DNA of 64,000 bases from Actinacidiphila yanglinensis (GCF_900107965.1 NZ_FNVU01000007.1:186001-250000); one strand, 5' to 3'. Positions 1-9,859 are shown, numbered from the stretch's first letter. A program made the numbers and translations. The notes: generated by a model not told the origin, from the sequence alone.

Positions 1-81
1 CACCCGGAAGGAGACATCACCGAGCAGCGCCCGACCGTCCGGGAGGTAGTACTCGATGTGCGCGGCTTCCACGTGACCCAT
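1..81 (-). CDS. ABC-F family ATP-binding protein, N-terminal fragment
   Basis: Only the first 27 codons are inside the window, and the frame is open at base 1. The peptide begins MGHVEAAHIEYYLPDGRALL and continues GDVSFRV. This matches the start of streptomycete duplicated-ATPase (ABC-F) proteins, where the strand precedes the first Walker A motif. The start at 81 is preceded by a GGGAGAA ribosome site. It is divergent from the gene at 158. The Walker motifs lie outside the window, so the family call rests on resemblance of the N terminus and is tentative. Confidence 0.6.
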   Translation of the reverse strand, partial: MGHVEAAHIEYYLPDGRALLGDVSFRV

Positions 82-144
82 GGCCCGGATTCTCCCTGCC
101 GCCACGGACCCGCCCCAAGTCCTTTTCCGGGGCCGCGACGGCAA

Positions 145-160
145 TATGATGCGCCACATG
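145..160 (+). promoter_or_regulatory. -10 box placed for a leaderless transcript
   Basis: TATGAT at 145-150 fits the TAnnnT actinobacterial -10. Transcription would start about 7 bases later, at the ATG at 158. No Shine-Dalgarno sequence precedes that ATG, so a leaderless message is inferred. No convincing -35 is visible. Confidence 0.45.
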
Positions 161-1606
161 AGTGAAGGGCCGGGGCAGCAGCCCCCGCAGGAACCCCGTA
201 ACCAGGCCTCCGACGGTCCTCGCGAGGTCCTGGAGGGACGTGTCATTCCCTCCCGCACGTCGGAGGCCGACCCCCGGCGCGGCTTCGCGGCCCCGCCGCA
301 GCACGCGCGGCCCCGGCCGGAGGCCGACCCGGGTCCCGAGGACCCGGCCGCCGCGCCGCCCGAGGGCGCGTTCCCCGACGGCCCCTACGCCTTCCGCCCG
401 GGCCAGCCCGGCGTGCCCGGCCCCCGGGGCAGGCGTACCCCCACGCAGGCCGCACCCTCCGCGCAGGGCCCCTCGGCGCCCGGACCGGCCCAGGGCCAGG
501 ATCCCGCCCAGGGCGGCCGGCCGGGGCAGCAGGCAGGCGGGTACGGCTTCCCGCAGCAGCAGCAACAGCCACCGCCCGGACCCGCAGTACCCGGCACCCC
601 GGGCGGCGCCGCGGCCCCCGGTGCGCCCGGCCCCGGCCCGGCACAGGGCGGATACGGCTTCCCGCGCCAGGAGGCACCCGGCGCGGGGACCGGCCGCGGA
701 CCGGGCGGACCCGGCGCACCCGGCGGTCCCACCGGCCCGAGCGGGCCGGCCGGACCCGCTGGCAGGGGGCCGGGCACGCCCGGTCCCGCCGCCGCGCGTG
801 GCGCCTCCCCCGTGCCCGGGACGCCCGACTGGAGCGCCCTGGCGGAGGAGCAGGCCAGCGGGGCCCGGCGCCGCCGGATCATGATGCTGGTCGGCGGCGG
901 CGTCGCCGTCGCGGTGATAGCCGGCGGTGTGGCCACGGCCGTGGTGATGTCCGGCAGGAGCTCGGACCACACCATCGCCGACCCGACCGCGTCGAGCAGT
1001 TCCACCGCCAGCGAGAAGCCGCTGCCGCCCGAGCCGTCCTTCTCCTCGGTGGCCCCGCCGCCGCCCGCGAACCCGCTGGACTTCATCTCCAGCGCGGCCA
1101 AGGACACCGCGCCCCTGACCCCGGCGTCGCTCTTCCCGGGCAAGCAGTTCGTCCTGCAGGGCCGCACCTACACCAAGACCAACAGCGCCGTCACCACGAC
1201 GTGCTCGGCCGCGGCCGGCGCCCCGCTGTCCGGTGCCCTCGCCTCCAACGGGTGCACCAAGCTGGTGCGGGTCACGTACACCAACGGCAAGATCGCCGTC
1301 ACCGTCGGCGTCGCGGTCTTCGCCGACAAGGCCCACGCCGCCAAGCTGCACAACGTCGCGCAGTACATCGCCCCGCTCAACGGCGGTGGCGTGGCCGACT
1401 TCTGCCATGCCGTGGCCTGCCAGATGACCTCGAACTCGGTCGGGCGGTACGCCTACTTCGCGATCTCCGGCTTCAAGAACGGCCAGACCCTCAAGCAGGG
1501 CAACACCACGGGCGAGCAGGCCGCCAACGACGCGTCGGACTTCGCCTTCCAGCGGATCGTCCAGCGCGGGCGCGACGCCGCCCAGGCCCAGGCGAACAGC
1601 CAGTAA
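158..1606 (+). CDS. Proline/glycine-rich single-pass membrane protein
   Basis: This is a 482-residue protein of unknown function. Residues 1 to about 235 are low-complexity Pro/Gly/Ala/Gln, including several collagen-like GPxG runs and two copies of a GGYGFP motif followed by Gln or Arg. A basic stop-transfer sequence (RRRRI) then precedes one membrane helix at roughly residues 240-262. After it comes a Ser/Thr/Pro linker and an extracytoplasmic domain of about 170 residues with paired cysteines. The topology (long disordered cytoplasmic N terminus, outer globular domain) resembles many streptomycete envelope proteins. The ATG at 158 is preferred over the ATG at 80 because of the -10 box placed just before it. 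It is convergent with truA. Confidence 0.75.
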   Translation: MSEGPGQQPPQEPRNQASDGPREVLEGRVIPSRTSEADPRRGFAAPPQHARPRPEADPGPEDPAAAPPEGAFPDGPYAFRPGQPGVPGPRGRRTPTQAAPSAQGPSAPGPAQGQDPAQGGRPGQQAGGYGFPQQQQQPPPGPAVPGTPGGAAAPGAPGPGPAQGGYGFPRQEAPGAGTGRGPGGPGAPGGPTGPSGPAGPAGRGPGTPGPAAARGASPVPGTPDWSALAEEQASGARRRRIMMLVGGGVAVAVIAGGVATAVVMSGRSSDHTIADPTASSSSTASEKPLPPEPSFSSVAPPPPANPLDFISSAAKDTAPLTPASLFPGKQFVLQGRTYTKTNSAVTTTCSAAAGAPLSGALASNGCTKLVRVTYTNGKIAVTVGVAVFADKAHAAKLHNVAQYIAPLNGGGVADFCHAVACQMTSNSVGRYAYFAISGFKNGQTLKQGNTTGEQAANDASDFAFQRIVQRGRDAAQAQANSQ

Positions 1607-1615
1607 GGACGCGGG

Positions 1616-1646
1616 TAAGGGCCGTCCGCCTGGAGGAGGGCCCTTA
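1616..1646. terminator. Bidirectional stem-loop between convergent genes
   Basis: TAAGGGCC (1616-1623) pairs with GGCCCTTA (1639-1646). The right arm includes the truA stop codon. It can serve both the membrane protein (+) and truA (-). Confidence 0.6.
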
Positions 1647-2489
1647 CAGGCAGCCGGGGAGCGTCCGCATGTTGCGGGCCTCCCGGCTGCGCGCGGCCAG
1701 CAGCTCGTCGGCCGGGTAGCCGACCTCCTCCAGCGTCAGCCCGTGCGGGCGCACCACGTTGACCGCCGAGTGCCGCTCCCTGCCGGCCAGCACCTCGGCC
1801 GGGAAACCGACCGGCCGGTGCCCGTCGCCGACCAGGATCATCGCGCCGACCAGCGCCCGCACCATGTTGTGGCAGAAGGCGTCGGCCCGCACCGTCGCCA
1901 CCGCCAGCCCGTCGGCGCCCCGCTCCCACGACAGGTCGAGCAGCGTACGGATGGTGGTCGCGCCCTCCCGCTTCTTGCAGTACGCCGCGAAGTCGTGCTC
2001 CCCCAGCATCAGGGCCGCGGCCTCGTTCATCAGGTCCACGTCCACCGGCCGGTCGTGCCACAGCACGTGGCCGCGCAGCAGCGGGTCCACGCCCCCCGGG
2101 TGGTCGCCGATCCGGTAGGCGTACCGCCGCCACACCGCCGAGAACCGCGCGTCGAACCCGGGCGGCGCCTCCGCCACCCCCCACACCCGCACATCCCACG
2201 GCAGCCGCCCGGCCAGCCGCCGCCGCAGCTTCCCGCTCTCCCGCTCCCACACCTCGGCCGGCAGGTCCACGTGCGCCACCTGCCCGCGCGCGTGCACCCC
2301 CGCGTCGGTGCGCCCCGCCACGGTCAGCTCCACCGGATCGGGTAGCCGCAGCACCGTGGCGATCGCCGACTCCAGTTCGCCCTGCACCGTCCGCCGGCTG
2401 CGCTGCTTCGCCCACCCGGAGAAGTCCGCTCCGTCATAGCCCAGATCCAGCCGCACCCGCACGAATCCGGCCGCCGGCCCCTCGCTCAC
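1644..2489 (-). CDS. truA: tRNA pseudouridine synthase A
   Basis: This 281-residue enzyme converts U38-40 of the tRNA anticodon arm to pseudouridine. The motif GRTDAGVHA carries the catalytic aspartate, and the N-terminal [16 protein letters not shown] strand is typical of TruA. The start is the GTG at 2489, with AGGAG about 6 bases upstream; the reading frame stays open further upstream but has no coding character there. It is the last gene of the rpoA-rplQ-truA arrangement and lies 79 bp after rplQ. A strong hairpin in the gap suggests transcription is reduced before truA. Confidence 0.93.
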   Translation of the reverse strand: MSEGPAAGFVRVRLDLGYDGADFSGWAKQRSRRTVQGELESAIATVLRLPDPVELTVAGRTDAGVHARGQVAHVDLPAEVWERESGKLRRRLAGRLPWDVRVWGVAEAPPGFDARFSAVWRRYAYRIGDHPGGVDPLLRGHVLWHDRPVDVDLMNEAAALMLGEHDFAAYCKKREGATTIRTLLDLSWERGADGLAVATVRADAFCHNMVRALVGAMILVGDGHRPVGFPAEVLAGRERHSAVNVVRPHGLTLEEVGYPADELLAARSREARNMRTLPGCL

Positions 2490-2516
2490 CCGTCGCTCCT
2501 CCGTGTCACATACGTC

Positions 2517-2550
2517 GGCGGGCCCGCACCCCTTGGGGTACGGGCCCGCC
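2517..2550 (-). terminator. Strong hairpin after rplQ
   Basis: GGCGGGCCCG (2517-2526) pairs with CGGGCCCGCC (2541-2550), and an inner ACCCC/GGGGT stem continues it. No clear U-tract follows, which is usual for streptomycete terminators. Confidence 0.65.
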
Positions 2551-2568
2551 CGTGGGTCGTCAGGACGC

Positions 2569-3102
2569 TCAGGCGTCCTTGGACTCCTCGTCCGCCGGAG
2601 CGGCGTCCTCGGCCTCGGCCGCCGGCTCGGCGTCCTCGACCGCGTCGTCCTTCTTGACCTCGGCCAGAGCCTCGTCACCGGCGCGGTCCTTGGCGGAGCG
2701 CTTGGTGGCGGCCTCGGCCTCGCCGACCGCGTTCTGCTGAACGGTCAGGGCCTCCACCAGCTCGATGACCGCCATCGGGGCGTTGTCGCCCCGGCGGCTG
2801 CCGATCTTGGTGATGCGGGTGTAGCCACCCGGGCGGTTCTCGTACCGCGGCGCGATCTCGGTGAAGAGGGTGTGCACCACCGACTTGTCGGTGATCTGCT
2901 GCAGCACCTGGCGACGGTTGTGGATGTCGCCCTTCTTCGCCTTCGTGATCAGCCGCTCCGCGACCGGGCGCAGCCGACGCGCCTTGGCCTCGGTGGTGGT
3001 GATCCGGCCGTGCTCGAAGAGCGACTTCGCGAGGTTCGCGAGCAGCAGCTTCTCGTGCGCGGCACTCCCGCCCAGACGGGCACCCTTAGCGGGCTGGGGC
3101 AT
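2569..3102 (-). CDS. rplQ: 50S ribosomal protein L17
   Basis: The protein has 177 residues. The first 120 or so ([20 protein letters not shown] onward) are the conserved L17 fold near the peptide exit tunnel. The last 55 residues are an acidic Glu/Asp/Ala tail that extends beyond the roughly 120-residue bacterial core, as is usual in actinobacteria. The start at 3102 has AAGGAGAAGGA upstream; an upstream in-frame start would add only a basic stretch without a ribosome site. It follows rpoA after a 290-bp gap that holds a dispersed inverted repeat. Confidence 0.96.
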   Translation of the reverse strand: MPQPAKGARLGGSAAHEKLLLANLAKSLFEHGRITTTEAKARRLRPVAERLITKAKKGDIHNRRQVLQQITDKSVVHTLFTEIAPRYENRPGGYTRITKIGSRRGDNAPMAVIELVEALTVQQNAVGEAEAATKRSAKDRAGDEALAEVKKDDAVEDAEPAAEAEDAAPADEESKDA

Positions 3103-3189
3103 GGTCCTTCTCCTTCTTCGCTGCACCGGCCGTGTCAGGTACCGATGTCAGTGCGAACCGGCGGCTGCCGGCTCGTGGGTCTCCGGGCT

Positions 3190-3345
3190 CCGCCCGGAGG
3201 AGGGCGCCCCTCGGGGGCGCGGGGAACGGCGCGAGCGACCACCACCGGACCGGTGGTCCGGAGACTCGCCGCGGGGGCTGGGCCCGCAGGCCCGGCGCGC
3301 CGCGACGACGGCTGGTCGCGCAGTTCCCCGCGCCCCTTGCGGGGC
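3190..3345. repeat. Streptomycete-type dispersed intergenic inverted repeat
   Basis: The left arm at 3212-3240 (GGGGGCGCGGGGAAC... GCGACC) is an imperfect reverse complement of 3314-3338 (GGTCGCGCAGTTCCCC...). The short palindrome CCGGACCGGTGGTCCGG at 3245-3261 lies between them. The core GGTCGCGCAGTTCCCCGCGC is, from memory, a very common intergenic element in Streptomyces chromosomes. It fills most of the 290-bp rpoA-rplQ gap (3103-3393), where no gene is seen. Confidence 0.7.
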
Positions 3346-3393
3346 ACGGTCGTACGCGGCGGACGCGAAGATCCCGCTGTCCGCCGGTGGCAC

Positions 3394-4416
3394 TCAGTAC
3401 TGCTCGGTCTCCACGAAGCCCGCGTCGACGTCGTCATCGGCGCCGAAGGCGTCGGCGGCGGCGGTCGGGTCGAATCCGGGCGGGCTGTCCTTGAGGGCCA
3501 GGCCCATCCCGGCGAGCTTCGCCTTGACCTCGTCGATCGACTTCGCACCGAAGTTGCGGATGTCGAGCAGGTCCGCCTCGGAGCGGGCCACCAGCTCGCC
3601 CACCGAGTGGATGCCCTCGCGCTTGAGGCAGTTGTAGGAGCGGACGGTGAGTTCCAGCTCCTCGATCGGCAGCGCGAGGTCCGCGGCCAGGGCGGCGTCC
3701 GTCGGGGACGGGCCCATGTCGATGCCCTCGGCGTCGACGTTCAGCTCGCGGGCCAGACCGAACAGCTCGACCAGGGTCTTGCCGGCCGACGCCATGGCGT
3801 CACGCGGCCGCATGGCCTGCTTGGTCTCGACGTCGACGATCAGCTTGTCGAAGTCGGTGCGCTGCTCGACACGGGTCGCCTCGACCTTGTAGGTGACCTT
3901 GAGCACCGGGCTGTAGATGGAGTCGACCGGGATACGGCCGATCTCCTGGCCCTGCTGCTTGTTCTGCACCGCGGAGACGTAGCCGCGACCGCGCTCGACG
4001 GTCAGCTCCATCTCCAGCTTGCCCTTGGCGTTGAGCGTGGACAGCACCAGGTCGGGGTTGTGCACCTCGACACCGGCCGGCGGCGCGATGTCGGCGGCGG
4101 TGACCACACCCGGGCCCTGCTTGCGCAGGTACATCACGACCGGCTCGTCGTGCTCCGAGGAGACGACGAGCTGCTTGATGTTGAGGATGAGGTCGGTGAC
4201 GTCCTCCTTGACGCCCGGCACGGTGGTGAACTCGTGCAGGACCCCGTCGATCCGGATCGAGGTGACAGCCGCACCCGGGATCGAGGAGAGGAGCGTACGA
4301 CGCAGGGAGTTGCCGAGGGTGTAGCCGAATCCCGGCTCCAGCGGCTCGATCACGAACCGGGAGCGGAACTCGTCGACGACCTCTTCGGTCAACGAGGGAC
4401 GCTGAGCGATCAGCAT
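3394..4416 (-). CDS. rpoA: RNA polymerase subunit alpha
   Basis: This 340-residue alpha subunit dimerises to start core polymerase assembly. The N-terminal domain (residues 1-230) has the [19 protein letters not shown] assembly motif. The C-terminal domain (about 245-320) has [16 protein letters not shown] and FGAKSIDEV, the UP-element and activator-binding helices. The C terminus is acidic. The length equals the usual streptomycete form. The start at 4416 has GAAGGA upstream. It follows rpsD after 130 bp. Confidence 0.98.
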   Translation of the reverse strand: MLIAQRPSLTEEVVDEFRSRFVIEPLEPGFGYTLGNSLRRTLLSSIPGAAVTSIRIDGVLHEFTTVPGVKEDVTDLILNIKQLVVSSEHDEPVVMYLRKQGPGVVTAADIAPPAGVEVHNPDLVLSTLNAKGKLEMELTVERGRGYVSAVQNKQQGQEIGRIPVDSIYSPVLKVTYKVEATRVEQRTDFDKLIVDVETKQAMRPRDAMASAGKTLVELFGLARELNVDAEGIDMGPSPTDAALAADLALPIEELELTVRSYNCLKREGIHSVGELVARSEADLLDIRNFGAKSIDEVKAKLAGMGLALKDSPPGFDPTAAADAFGADDDVDAGFVETEQY

Positions 4417-4546
4417 GTGTTCGGTCCTTCAGTCGTGGGCGCCCGCTATTTGACGCCCCCTGTACTACGAGGGTACGGGTGGCGCGGCCGAACCGTCCGA
4501 AAACGGCGGCCGCACCACCCTCCACCTGCGAACTTCTACCCGACTA

Positions 4547-5173
4547 CTACTTCGAGTAGAGCTCGACGATGAGCTGCTCCTGCACCTGGGTGTCGATCAC
4601 CTGGCGCTCGGGCAGGCTGTGCACGAGGATCCGCAGCTTGCCGGCGTTGGCCTCGAGCCACGCGGGCACGGTCTTGTCGCCGGCCTCGCCCTGCGCCACC
4701 GCGAACGGGGTCAGGTTACGGGACCGCTCGCGGACCTCGACGATGTCGTTCACGGACACGCGGGCCGACGGGATGTCGGTCTTGCGGCCGTTGACGGTGA
4801 TGTGTCCGTGCCGGACCAGCTGACGGGCGTGGTCACGGGACTTGGCGAAGCCGGCCCGGTACACCACGTTGTCGAGGCGGGTCTCGAGGATGCGCAGAAG
4901 GTTCTCACCGGTCTTGCCGGTCTTCTGGTTCGCTTCCTTGTAGTAGTTCACGAACTGCTTCTCGAGGACACCGTAGATCCGCGCGCACTTCTGCTTCTCA
5001 CGAAGCTGGAGAAGGTACTCGCTGTCCTTGGTGCGCCCGCGCCCGTGCTCACCCGGGGGGTAAGGACGGATCTCGATCGGGCACTTCGCGCTCTCGCACT
5101 TAGCTCCCTTGAGGAAGAGCTTCTGCTTCTCCCGACGGCAACGCTTGCAGTCGGCCCCGGTGTAACGCGCCAT
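4547..5173 (-). CDS. rpsD: 30S ribosomal protein S4 (zinc form)
   Basis: The protein has 208 residues. Four cysteines (C9, C12, C26, C31) form the N-terminal zinc site, so this is the C+ paralogue. The S4 RNA-binding domain follows (RLDNVVYRAGFAKSRDHARQ). S4 nucleates 30S assembly, and in enterobacteria it represses the alpha operon. The gene lies between rpsK and rpoA, the standard alpha-operon place. Confidence 0.98.
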   Translation of the reverse strand: MARYTGADCKRCRREKQKLFLKGAKCESAKCPIEIRPYPPGEHGRGRTKDSEYLLQLREKQKCARIYGVLEKQFVNYYKEANQKTGKTGENLLRILETRLDNVVYRAGFAKSRDHARQLVRHGHITVNGRKTDIPSARVSVNDIVEVRERSRNLTPFAVAQGEAGDKTVPAWLEANAGKLRILVHSLPERQVIDTQVQEQLIVELYSK

Positions 5174-5199
5174 TGTCTCAGTTCTCCTGTATCAGCTGG

Positions 5200-5604
5200 T
5201 CAGACGCGGCGGCGCTTCGGCGGGCGGCAGCCGTTGTGGGGGGTCGGGGTGACGTCCTGGATCGAGCCGACCTCGAGGCCCGTGGCCTGGAGGGAGCGGA
5301 TCGCGGTCTCACGGCCGGAGCCGGGGCCCTTCACGAAGACGTCCACCTTGCGCATGCCGTGCTCCTGCGCGCGGCGGGCAGCCGACTCGGCGGCCATCTG
5401 CGCGGCGAAGGGGGTGGACTTGCGCGAGCCCTTGAAGCCGACGTGCCCGGCGGAGGCCCAGGAGATCACGTTCCCGGCAGGGTCGGTGATCGAGACGATG
5501 GTGTTGTTGAACGTGCTCTTGATGTGGGCGTGCCCGTGAGCGACGTTCTTCTTTTCCTTGCGGCGCACCTTCTTGGCTGCGCCCTGACGGCCCTTAGGAG
5601 GCAT
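5200..5604 (-). CDS. rpsK: 30S ribosomal protein S11
   Basis: This 134-residue platform protein has the conserved [20 protein letters not shown] stretch and the basic C-terminal [10 protein letters not shown] tail. The N terminus ([20 protein letters not shown]) is the rRNA-contacting extension. It lies 26 bp before rpsD and 68 bp after rpsM on the same strand. Confidence 0.98.
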   Translation of the reverse strand: MPPKGRQGAAKKVRRKEKKNVAHGHAHIKSTFNNTIVSITDPAGNVISWASAGHVGFKGSRKSTPFAAQMAAESAARRAQEHGMRKVDVFVKGPGSGRETAIRSLQATGLEVGSIQDVTPTPHNGCRPPKRRRV

Positions 5605-5672
5605 GTGTCGGTTCTCCCGGTGGAGGTGGTCGGTCCTACAGCGAAGACCGCTGATGGGGTCTGGCTGTCGGA

Positions 5673-6053
5673 CTACTTCTTGCCCGGCTTCTTCTTACCG
5701 GCGATCGCGCGACGCGGGCCCTTGCGGGTGCGGGCGTTGGTGTGAGTGCGCTGGCCGTGGACCGGCAGGCCCCGACGGTGGCGCAGACCCTGGTAACAGC
5801 CGATCTCGACCTTGCGGCGGATGTCGGCCTGGACTTCACGGCGGAGGTCACCCTCGGTCGTGTAGTTCTCGTCGACCCACTTGCCGATCTTGACGAGGTC
5901 TTCCTCGGCAAGGTCGCGGACGCGGATGTCGGGGTTCACACCGGTGTTCTTCAGGATCTCCTGGGCGCGCGAGCGCCCGATGCCGAAGACATAGGTGAGG
6001 GCGATCTCCACGCGCTTCTCGCGCGGGAGGTCAACGCCTGAGAGGCGTGCCAT
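5673..6053 (-). CDS. rpsM: 30S ribosomal protein S13
   Basis: This 126-residue 30S-head protein contacts the P-site tRNA and 50S (bridge B1). It carries the helix-two-turn-helix motif ([12 protein letters not shown]) and the basic tail ([20 protein letters not shown]). It is the first long gene of the alpha operon. The 185-bp gap upstream (6054-6238) contains a 9-bp stem-loop. Confidence 0.98.
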   Translation of the reverse strand: MARLSGVDLPREKRVEIALTYVFGIGRSRAQEILKNTGVNPDIRVRDLAEEDLVKIGKWVDENYTTEGDLRREVQADIRRKVEIGCYQGLRHRRGLPVHGQRTHTNARTRKGPRRAIAGKKKPGKK

Positions 6054-6150
6054 GTGTGTGGCTCCTGATGTTTGCGGAGGTCTTCCGCAGCTCCGGTTCC
6101 CGTCCGCCGTACCAGGTACGAAACGGGTCCCCGGCCTCCACCGGGGGTGT

Positions 6151-6173
6151 CATCCCCGTACCGGACGGGGATG
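6151..6173 (-). promoter_or_regulatory. Stem-loop in the rpmJ-rpsM gap, possible alpha-operon leader element
   Basis: CATCCCCGT (6151-6159) pairs with ACGGGGATG (6165-6173) around a 5-base loop. It sits in the unusually long rpmJ-rpsM spacer. It could be an attenuator, a processing site or a ribosomal-protein binding site; the sequence does not decide between these. Confidence 0.4.
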
Positions 6174-6238
6174 GGAGATGCGTATGAACGCGTGTGCGTC
6201 GCGCGAAGTTCTGCTGGTGCAGGGGTGGTCGGCGGGCG

Positions 6239-6352
6239 TCAGCCCTGGCGCTGCTTGTGGCGCAGGTTGTCGCAGATGACCATGACCCGGCCGTGGCGGC
6301 GGATCACCTTGCACTTGTCGCAGATCTTCTTGACGCTCGGCTTGACCTTCAT
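6239..6352 (-). CDS. rpmJ: 50S ribosomal protein L36 (zinc form)
   Basis: This 37-residue ribosomal protein reads [20 protein letters not shown], then [18 protein letters not shown]11, C14, C27 and H32 form the zinc ribbon, so this is the C+ paralogue. It lies between infA and rpsM, the expected position. Confidence 0.97.
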   Translation of the reverse strand: MKVKPSVKKICDKCKVIRRHGRVMVICDNLRHKQRQG

Positions 6353-6395
6353 GGGGCTGAGGTTCTCCGGGTCGTGTGTGAGATCTACAAGCGGG

Positions 6396-6617
6396 TTACT
6401 TGTATCGGTAGACAATCCGTCCGCGCGTCAGGTCGTACGGAGACAGCTCCACAACGACCCGGTCATCCGGGAGGATCCGGATGTAGTGCATCCGCATCTT
6501 GCCGCTGATGTGCGCGAGGACCTTGTGACCGTTCTGCAGCTCCACCTTGAACATCGCGTTCGGCAGAGACTCGATCACGGTGCCCTCGATCTCGATGGCG
6601 CCTTGCTTTTTGGCCAT
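6396..6617 (-). CDS. infA: Translation initiation factor IF-1
   Basis: This 73-residue OB-fold protein binds the 30S A site during initiation. It begins [20 protein letters not shown] and contains [23 protein letters not shown]. The ATG at 6617 has GCAGGA upstream; an in-frame ATG at 6671 would add 18 non-conserved residues. A probable promoter lies in the 162-bp gap after map, so infA may begin its own transcript leading into the alpha operon. Confidence 0.98.
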   Translation of the reverse strand: MAKKQGAIEIEGTVIESLPNAMFKVELQNGHKVLAHISGKMRMHYIRILPDDRVVVELSPYDLTRGRIVYRYK

Positions 6618-6687
6618 GTCCTGCTTTCGGGATCGGCTACCGGGGTCGGCTCCGGACATGCCGGAAGACACGCGGGGCCGACATATG

Positions 6688-6717
6688 ATTCTACGGCAAG
6701 GCCCCCGGAAACACGAA
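6688..6717 (-). promoter_or_regulatory. Candidate promoter for infA and the alpha operon
   Basis: On the minus strand TTCGTG (6712-6717), an 18-bp spacer and TAGAAT (6688-6693) resemble a housekeeping-sigma promoter. The predicted start is near 6681, about 64 bases before the infA ATG. Confidence 0.55.
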
Positions 6718-6779
6718 TCGGGAGTATGCCCACCGTGCGTGATCGTTATGCACGGCGGTGGCCCGGAGGCGGGCCGGGT

Positions 6780-7616
6780 CTAGGAAAGCGGGTCCGGGGC
6801 CGTGGTGACGCCGTACTCCGCGAGCTTCGCCTTGCCGCCGTCGGGGGCGGTGAGGACCAGGGGGCCCTGCTCGGTGAGGGCGATGGTGTGCTCCCAGTGC
6901 GCCGACCACGAACCGTCGTCGGACTTCACGGTCCACTCGTCCTCGAGCACGTGCGTGTGCGGAGTGCCCAAAGTCACCATCGGCTCGATCGCCAGGCACA
7001 GCCCGGGCACCAGCCGGATGCCGCGGCCGCGCTTCTTGGTGACGTAGTTGAGCACGTGCGGGTCCATGTGCATCTGGGTGCCGATGCCGTGGCCGCCGTA
7101 CCCCTCCACGATGCCGTACTTGCCCGAGGCCGGGCGCGGCTGGCGGCGGATGTAGGACTCGACCGCGTGCGAGATGTCGTCCAGCCGGGCGCCCTTACGG
7201 AAGGCGGCGATCCCGGCCCACATGGACTCCTCGGTGACCCGGCTCAGCTCCGCCAGCTCCGGCGCGTGCCCGGTGCCCACCAGGCAGGTGAACGCCGCGT
7301 CGCCGTGCCAGCCGTCGACGATCGCGCCGGCGTCGATGGCGATGATGTCGCCGTCCTTCAGCACCGTCACGGAGTCCGGGATGCCGTGCACCACCACGTC
7401 GTTGACCGACGTGCAGATGTTGCCGGGGAAACCGCCGTACCCCAGGAAGTTGGGCTTGGCGCCGTGGTCGGCGATCACCTTCGCGGCGACCTCGTCGAGA
7501 TCCTTGGTGCTGGCGCCCGGCACGGCCGCGGCACGGGTCGCCTCGTGGATCGCCGCGACGACCAGACCGGCCTCCCGCATCTTCGCGATCTGCTCCGCGG
7601 TCTTCAGCTCCACCAT
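6780..7616 (-). CDS. map: Type I methionine aminopeptidase
   Basis: This 278-residue enzyme removes N-terminal Met from nascent proteins. Metal ligands of the pita-bread fold are visible: two Asp in GDIIAIDAGAIVDGWHGDAAF, His in YGGHGIGTQMH, Glu in AIEPMV and Glu in SAHWEHTIAL. The substrate-side His is in VNDVVVHGIPD. The start ATG at 7616 has AGGAAGG about 10 bases upstream. It follows adk by 115 bp; the secY-adk-map-infA order is standard in actinobacteria. Confidence 0.97.
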   Translation of the reverse strand: MVELKTAEQIAKMREAGLVVAAIHEATRAAAVPGASTKDLDEVAAKVIADHGAKPNFLGYGGFPGNICTSVNDVVVHGIPDSVTVLKDGDIIAIDAGAIVDGWHGDAAFTCLVGTGHAPELAELSRVTEESMWAGIAAFRKGARLDDISHAVESYIRRQPRPASGKYGIVEGYGGHGIGTQMHMDPHVLNYVTKKRGRGIRLVPGLCLAIEPMVTLGTPHTHVLEDEWTVKSDDGSWSAHWEHTIALTEQGPLVLTAPDGGKAKLAEYGVTTAPDPLS

Positions 7617-7731
7617 CGCGGCTGATGCCTTCCTGCTGCCGTCATCCTTGCTCTTACCTGCCGTCACCAACCATACGGCCGTGGTGCCCGTCGGGGCACC
7701 ACGGCCGTATGACGCATCACACACCGCTGGG

Positions 7732-8403
7732 CTAGGCGCTCTTCTCGCTGTCCGCGCCCGCGTGCAGCGCCGCCATCGCCCGTCCGGTGACCTCGGCCAC
7801 CGGGCCGAGCGCCGAGATCGTCACCACAAGGCCCTGCTTCTTGTAGTAGTCGATGATCGGCTCGGTCTCGCGGTGGTAGATCTCCAGCCGGTTGCGCACC
7901 TTGTCCGGCGCGTCGTCGTCACGCCGGTACAGCTCACCGCCGCACTCGTCGCAGACGCCTTCGGTCTTCGGCTGCTTGTACTCGACGTGGAAGACGTGCG
8001 CGCTGTCGTTGCGGCAGATCCGGCGGCCGGCGATCCGCTTGACCACCTCGTCCTCGGGGACCTCCAGGTCCAGCACGCCGTCGAGCGCGATCTCGTGCCG
8101 GGCCAGGTAGGCGTCCAGCGCCCGCGCCTGGTGCTCGTTGCGCGGGAAGCCGTCCAGCAGGAAGCCCTCGGAGGCGTCGGGACGGTCCAGCCGGTCCTCG
8201 GCCATCCCGATGGTGACCTCGTCGGGCACCAGGTCACCGGCGTCCATGTATGCCTTCGCGCGCTTGCCCAGGTCGGTGCCGCGGTTGATGTTGGCCCGGA
8301 ACAGGTCGCCCGTGGAGATGTGCGGGATCGACAGGTTCTTGGCCAGGAACGCGGCCTGCGTTCCCTTGCCTGCGCCGGGCGGCCCGACCAGGACGATACG
8401 CAT
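7732..8403 (-). CDS. adk: Adenylate kinase
   Basis: This 223-residue enzyme interconverts ATP + AMP and 2 ADP. It has the P-loop [10 protein letters not shown] at residues 7-16, the AMP-binding ISTGDLFR and [10 protein letters not shown] motifs, and a long-form LID (about residues 126-165) with [13 protein letters not shown], which keeps only part of the usual four-Cys zinc set. The ATG overlaps the secY stop (ATGA), so the two are translationally coupled. Confidence 0.98.
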   Translation of the reverse strand: MRIVLVGPPGAGKGTQAAFLAKNLSIPHISTGDLFRANINRGTDLGKRAKAYMDAGDLVPDEVTIGMAEDRLDRPDASEGFLLDGFPRNEHQARALDAYLARHEIALDGVLDLEVPEDEVVKRIAGRRICRNDSAHVFHVEYKQPKTEGVCDECGGELYRRDDDAPDKVRNRLEIYHRETEPIIDYYKKQGLVVTISALGPVAEVTGRAMAALHAGADSEKSA

Positions 8404-9719
8404 CAGCGGAGGAACCCTTCGTAGTTACGCTGCTGGAGCTGGCTCTCGATCTGCTTCACGGTCTCCAGGCCCACACCGACGATGATGAGGATGCTGGTGC
8501 CGCCCAGCGGGAAGTTGCCGTTGCTCCCGTTGAAGATCGCGATGGCGACCGTCGGTACGAGCGCGATCAGACCCAGGTACAGCGAACCGGGCCAGGTGAT
8601 CCGGTTGAGCACGTAACTCAGGTATTCAGCGGTGGGACGACCGGCCCGGATACCCGGGATGAACCCACCATACTTCTTCATATTGTCGGCTACTTCTTCG
8701 GGGTTGAAGGAGATCGCGACGTAGAAGAAGGCGAAGAAGACGATCAGCAGGAAGTACGCGGCCATGTACGCCGGGTGGTCGCCCTTGGTGAAGTTGCGCT
8801 CGATCCACTGTGCCCAGCCGGCCGTCGACCCGGAGAACTGCACGATCAGCGCCGGGATGTAGAGCAGCGACGAGGCGAAGATGACCGGGATCACACCGGC
8901 CTGGTTGACCTTGAGCGGGATGTAGGTCGAGGTGCCGCCGTACGACCTGCGGCCGATCATGCGTTTCGCGTACTGCACCGGGATACGGCGCTGGGCCTGC
9001 TCGACGAAGACCACCAGGCCGACCATGGCCAGGCCGATCAGGATCACCGCGAGGAACTCGACCCAGCCGCCCGCGATGGTGCCGGACACCTTGATGCCCC
9101 ACAGCGAACCGGGGAAGCCGGCGGCGATGGAGACGAACATCAGGATCGACATGCCGTTGCCGATGCCGCGGTCGGTGATCAGCTCGCCCAGCCACATGAT
9201 CATCACGGTGCCCGCGGTCATGCAGGTCACCATCGTGACGGTCGTGAAGATCGACTGGTTCGGGACGATGTCGTTGCCCTTGGTGCAGGTCGAGAAGAGG
9301 TTCCCGGACCGGGCGGTCGCCACCAGACCGGTGCCCTGCAGGATCGCCAGCGCGACCGTCAGGTACCGGGTGTACTGGGTGATCTTGGTGGTACCGGCCT
9401 GGCCCTCCTTCTTCAGGGCCTCCAGCCGCGGGATCACCACGGTCAGCAGCTGCAGGATGATGCTCGCCGTGATGTACGGCATGATCCCGAGCGCGAAGAT
9501 CGTGAGCTGGAGCAGGGCTCCGCCACTGAACATGTTGACCAGACCGAAGAGGCTGTTGTTGCCCTTCGTCTGCTTCACACAGTCGTTGACGACGCCGAAG
9601 TCGATACCGGGCACCGGGACGTGCGCGCCCAGCCGGTACACCACGATGATGGCCAGCGTGAAGAGCAGCTTCTTGCGCAGGTCGGGCGTCCTGAACGCCC
9701 GGGCGAACGCGGTGAGCAC
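8403..9719 (-). CDS. secY: Protein translocase subunit SecY
   Basis: This 438-residue channel protein has ten predicted membrane helices. It begins [20 protein letters not shown] and contains the plug region and the [13 protein letters not shown] cytoplasmic loop. The start is the GTG at 9719, with a perfect AGGAGG 5 bases upstream. The open frame extends to 9791 but those codons lack coding character. It is separated from rplO by 195 bp containing a perfect 15-bp hairpin, so secY-adk-map probably has its own promoter. A TAAGGT at 9795-9800 (minus strand) is a possible -10. Confidence 0.97.
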   Translation of the reverse strand: MLTAFARAFRTPDLRKKLLFTLAIIVVYRLGAHVPVPGIDFGVVNDCVKQTKGNNSLFGLVNMFSGGALLQLTIFALGIMPYITASIILQLLTVVIPRLEALKKEGQAGTTKITQYTRYLTVALAILQGTGLVATARSGNLFSTCTKGNDIVPNQSIFTTVTMVTCMTAGTVMIMWLGELITDRGIGNGMSILMFVSIAAGFPGSLWGIKVSGTIAGGWVEFLAVILIGLAMVGLVVFVEQAQRRIPVQYAKRMIGRRSYGGTSTYIPLKVNQAGVIPVIFASSLLYIPALIVQFSGSTAGWAQWIERNFTKGDHPAYMAAYFLLIVFFAFFYVAISFNPEEVADNMKKYGGFIPGIRAGRPTAEYLSYVLNRITWPGSLYLGLIALVPTVAIAIFNGSNGNFPLGGTSILIIVGVGLETVKQIESQLQQRNYEGFLR

Positions 9720-9859
9720 GGTGCCTCCTGCACCCCCCGCGCCACGGCGGAAGGACGGTCTCTGGTGAGATTTCTGACGGATAGGGGCCACGCCACCTTA
9801 CCGGCGAGGTGCCCCCGGTAGGAATGACCCATCGGCCAGGGAAAATTCACAGAAATGAA

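Noticed and set aside
17-1408. Minus-strand open frame opposite the proline-rich protein
   Set aside because: It is Arg/Gly-rich shadow sequence of a repetitive GC-rich gene, with no ribosome site or domain.
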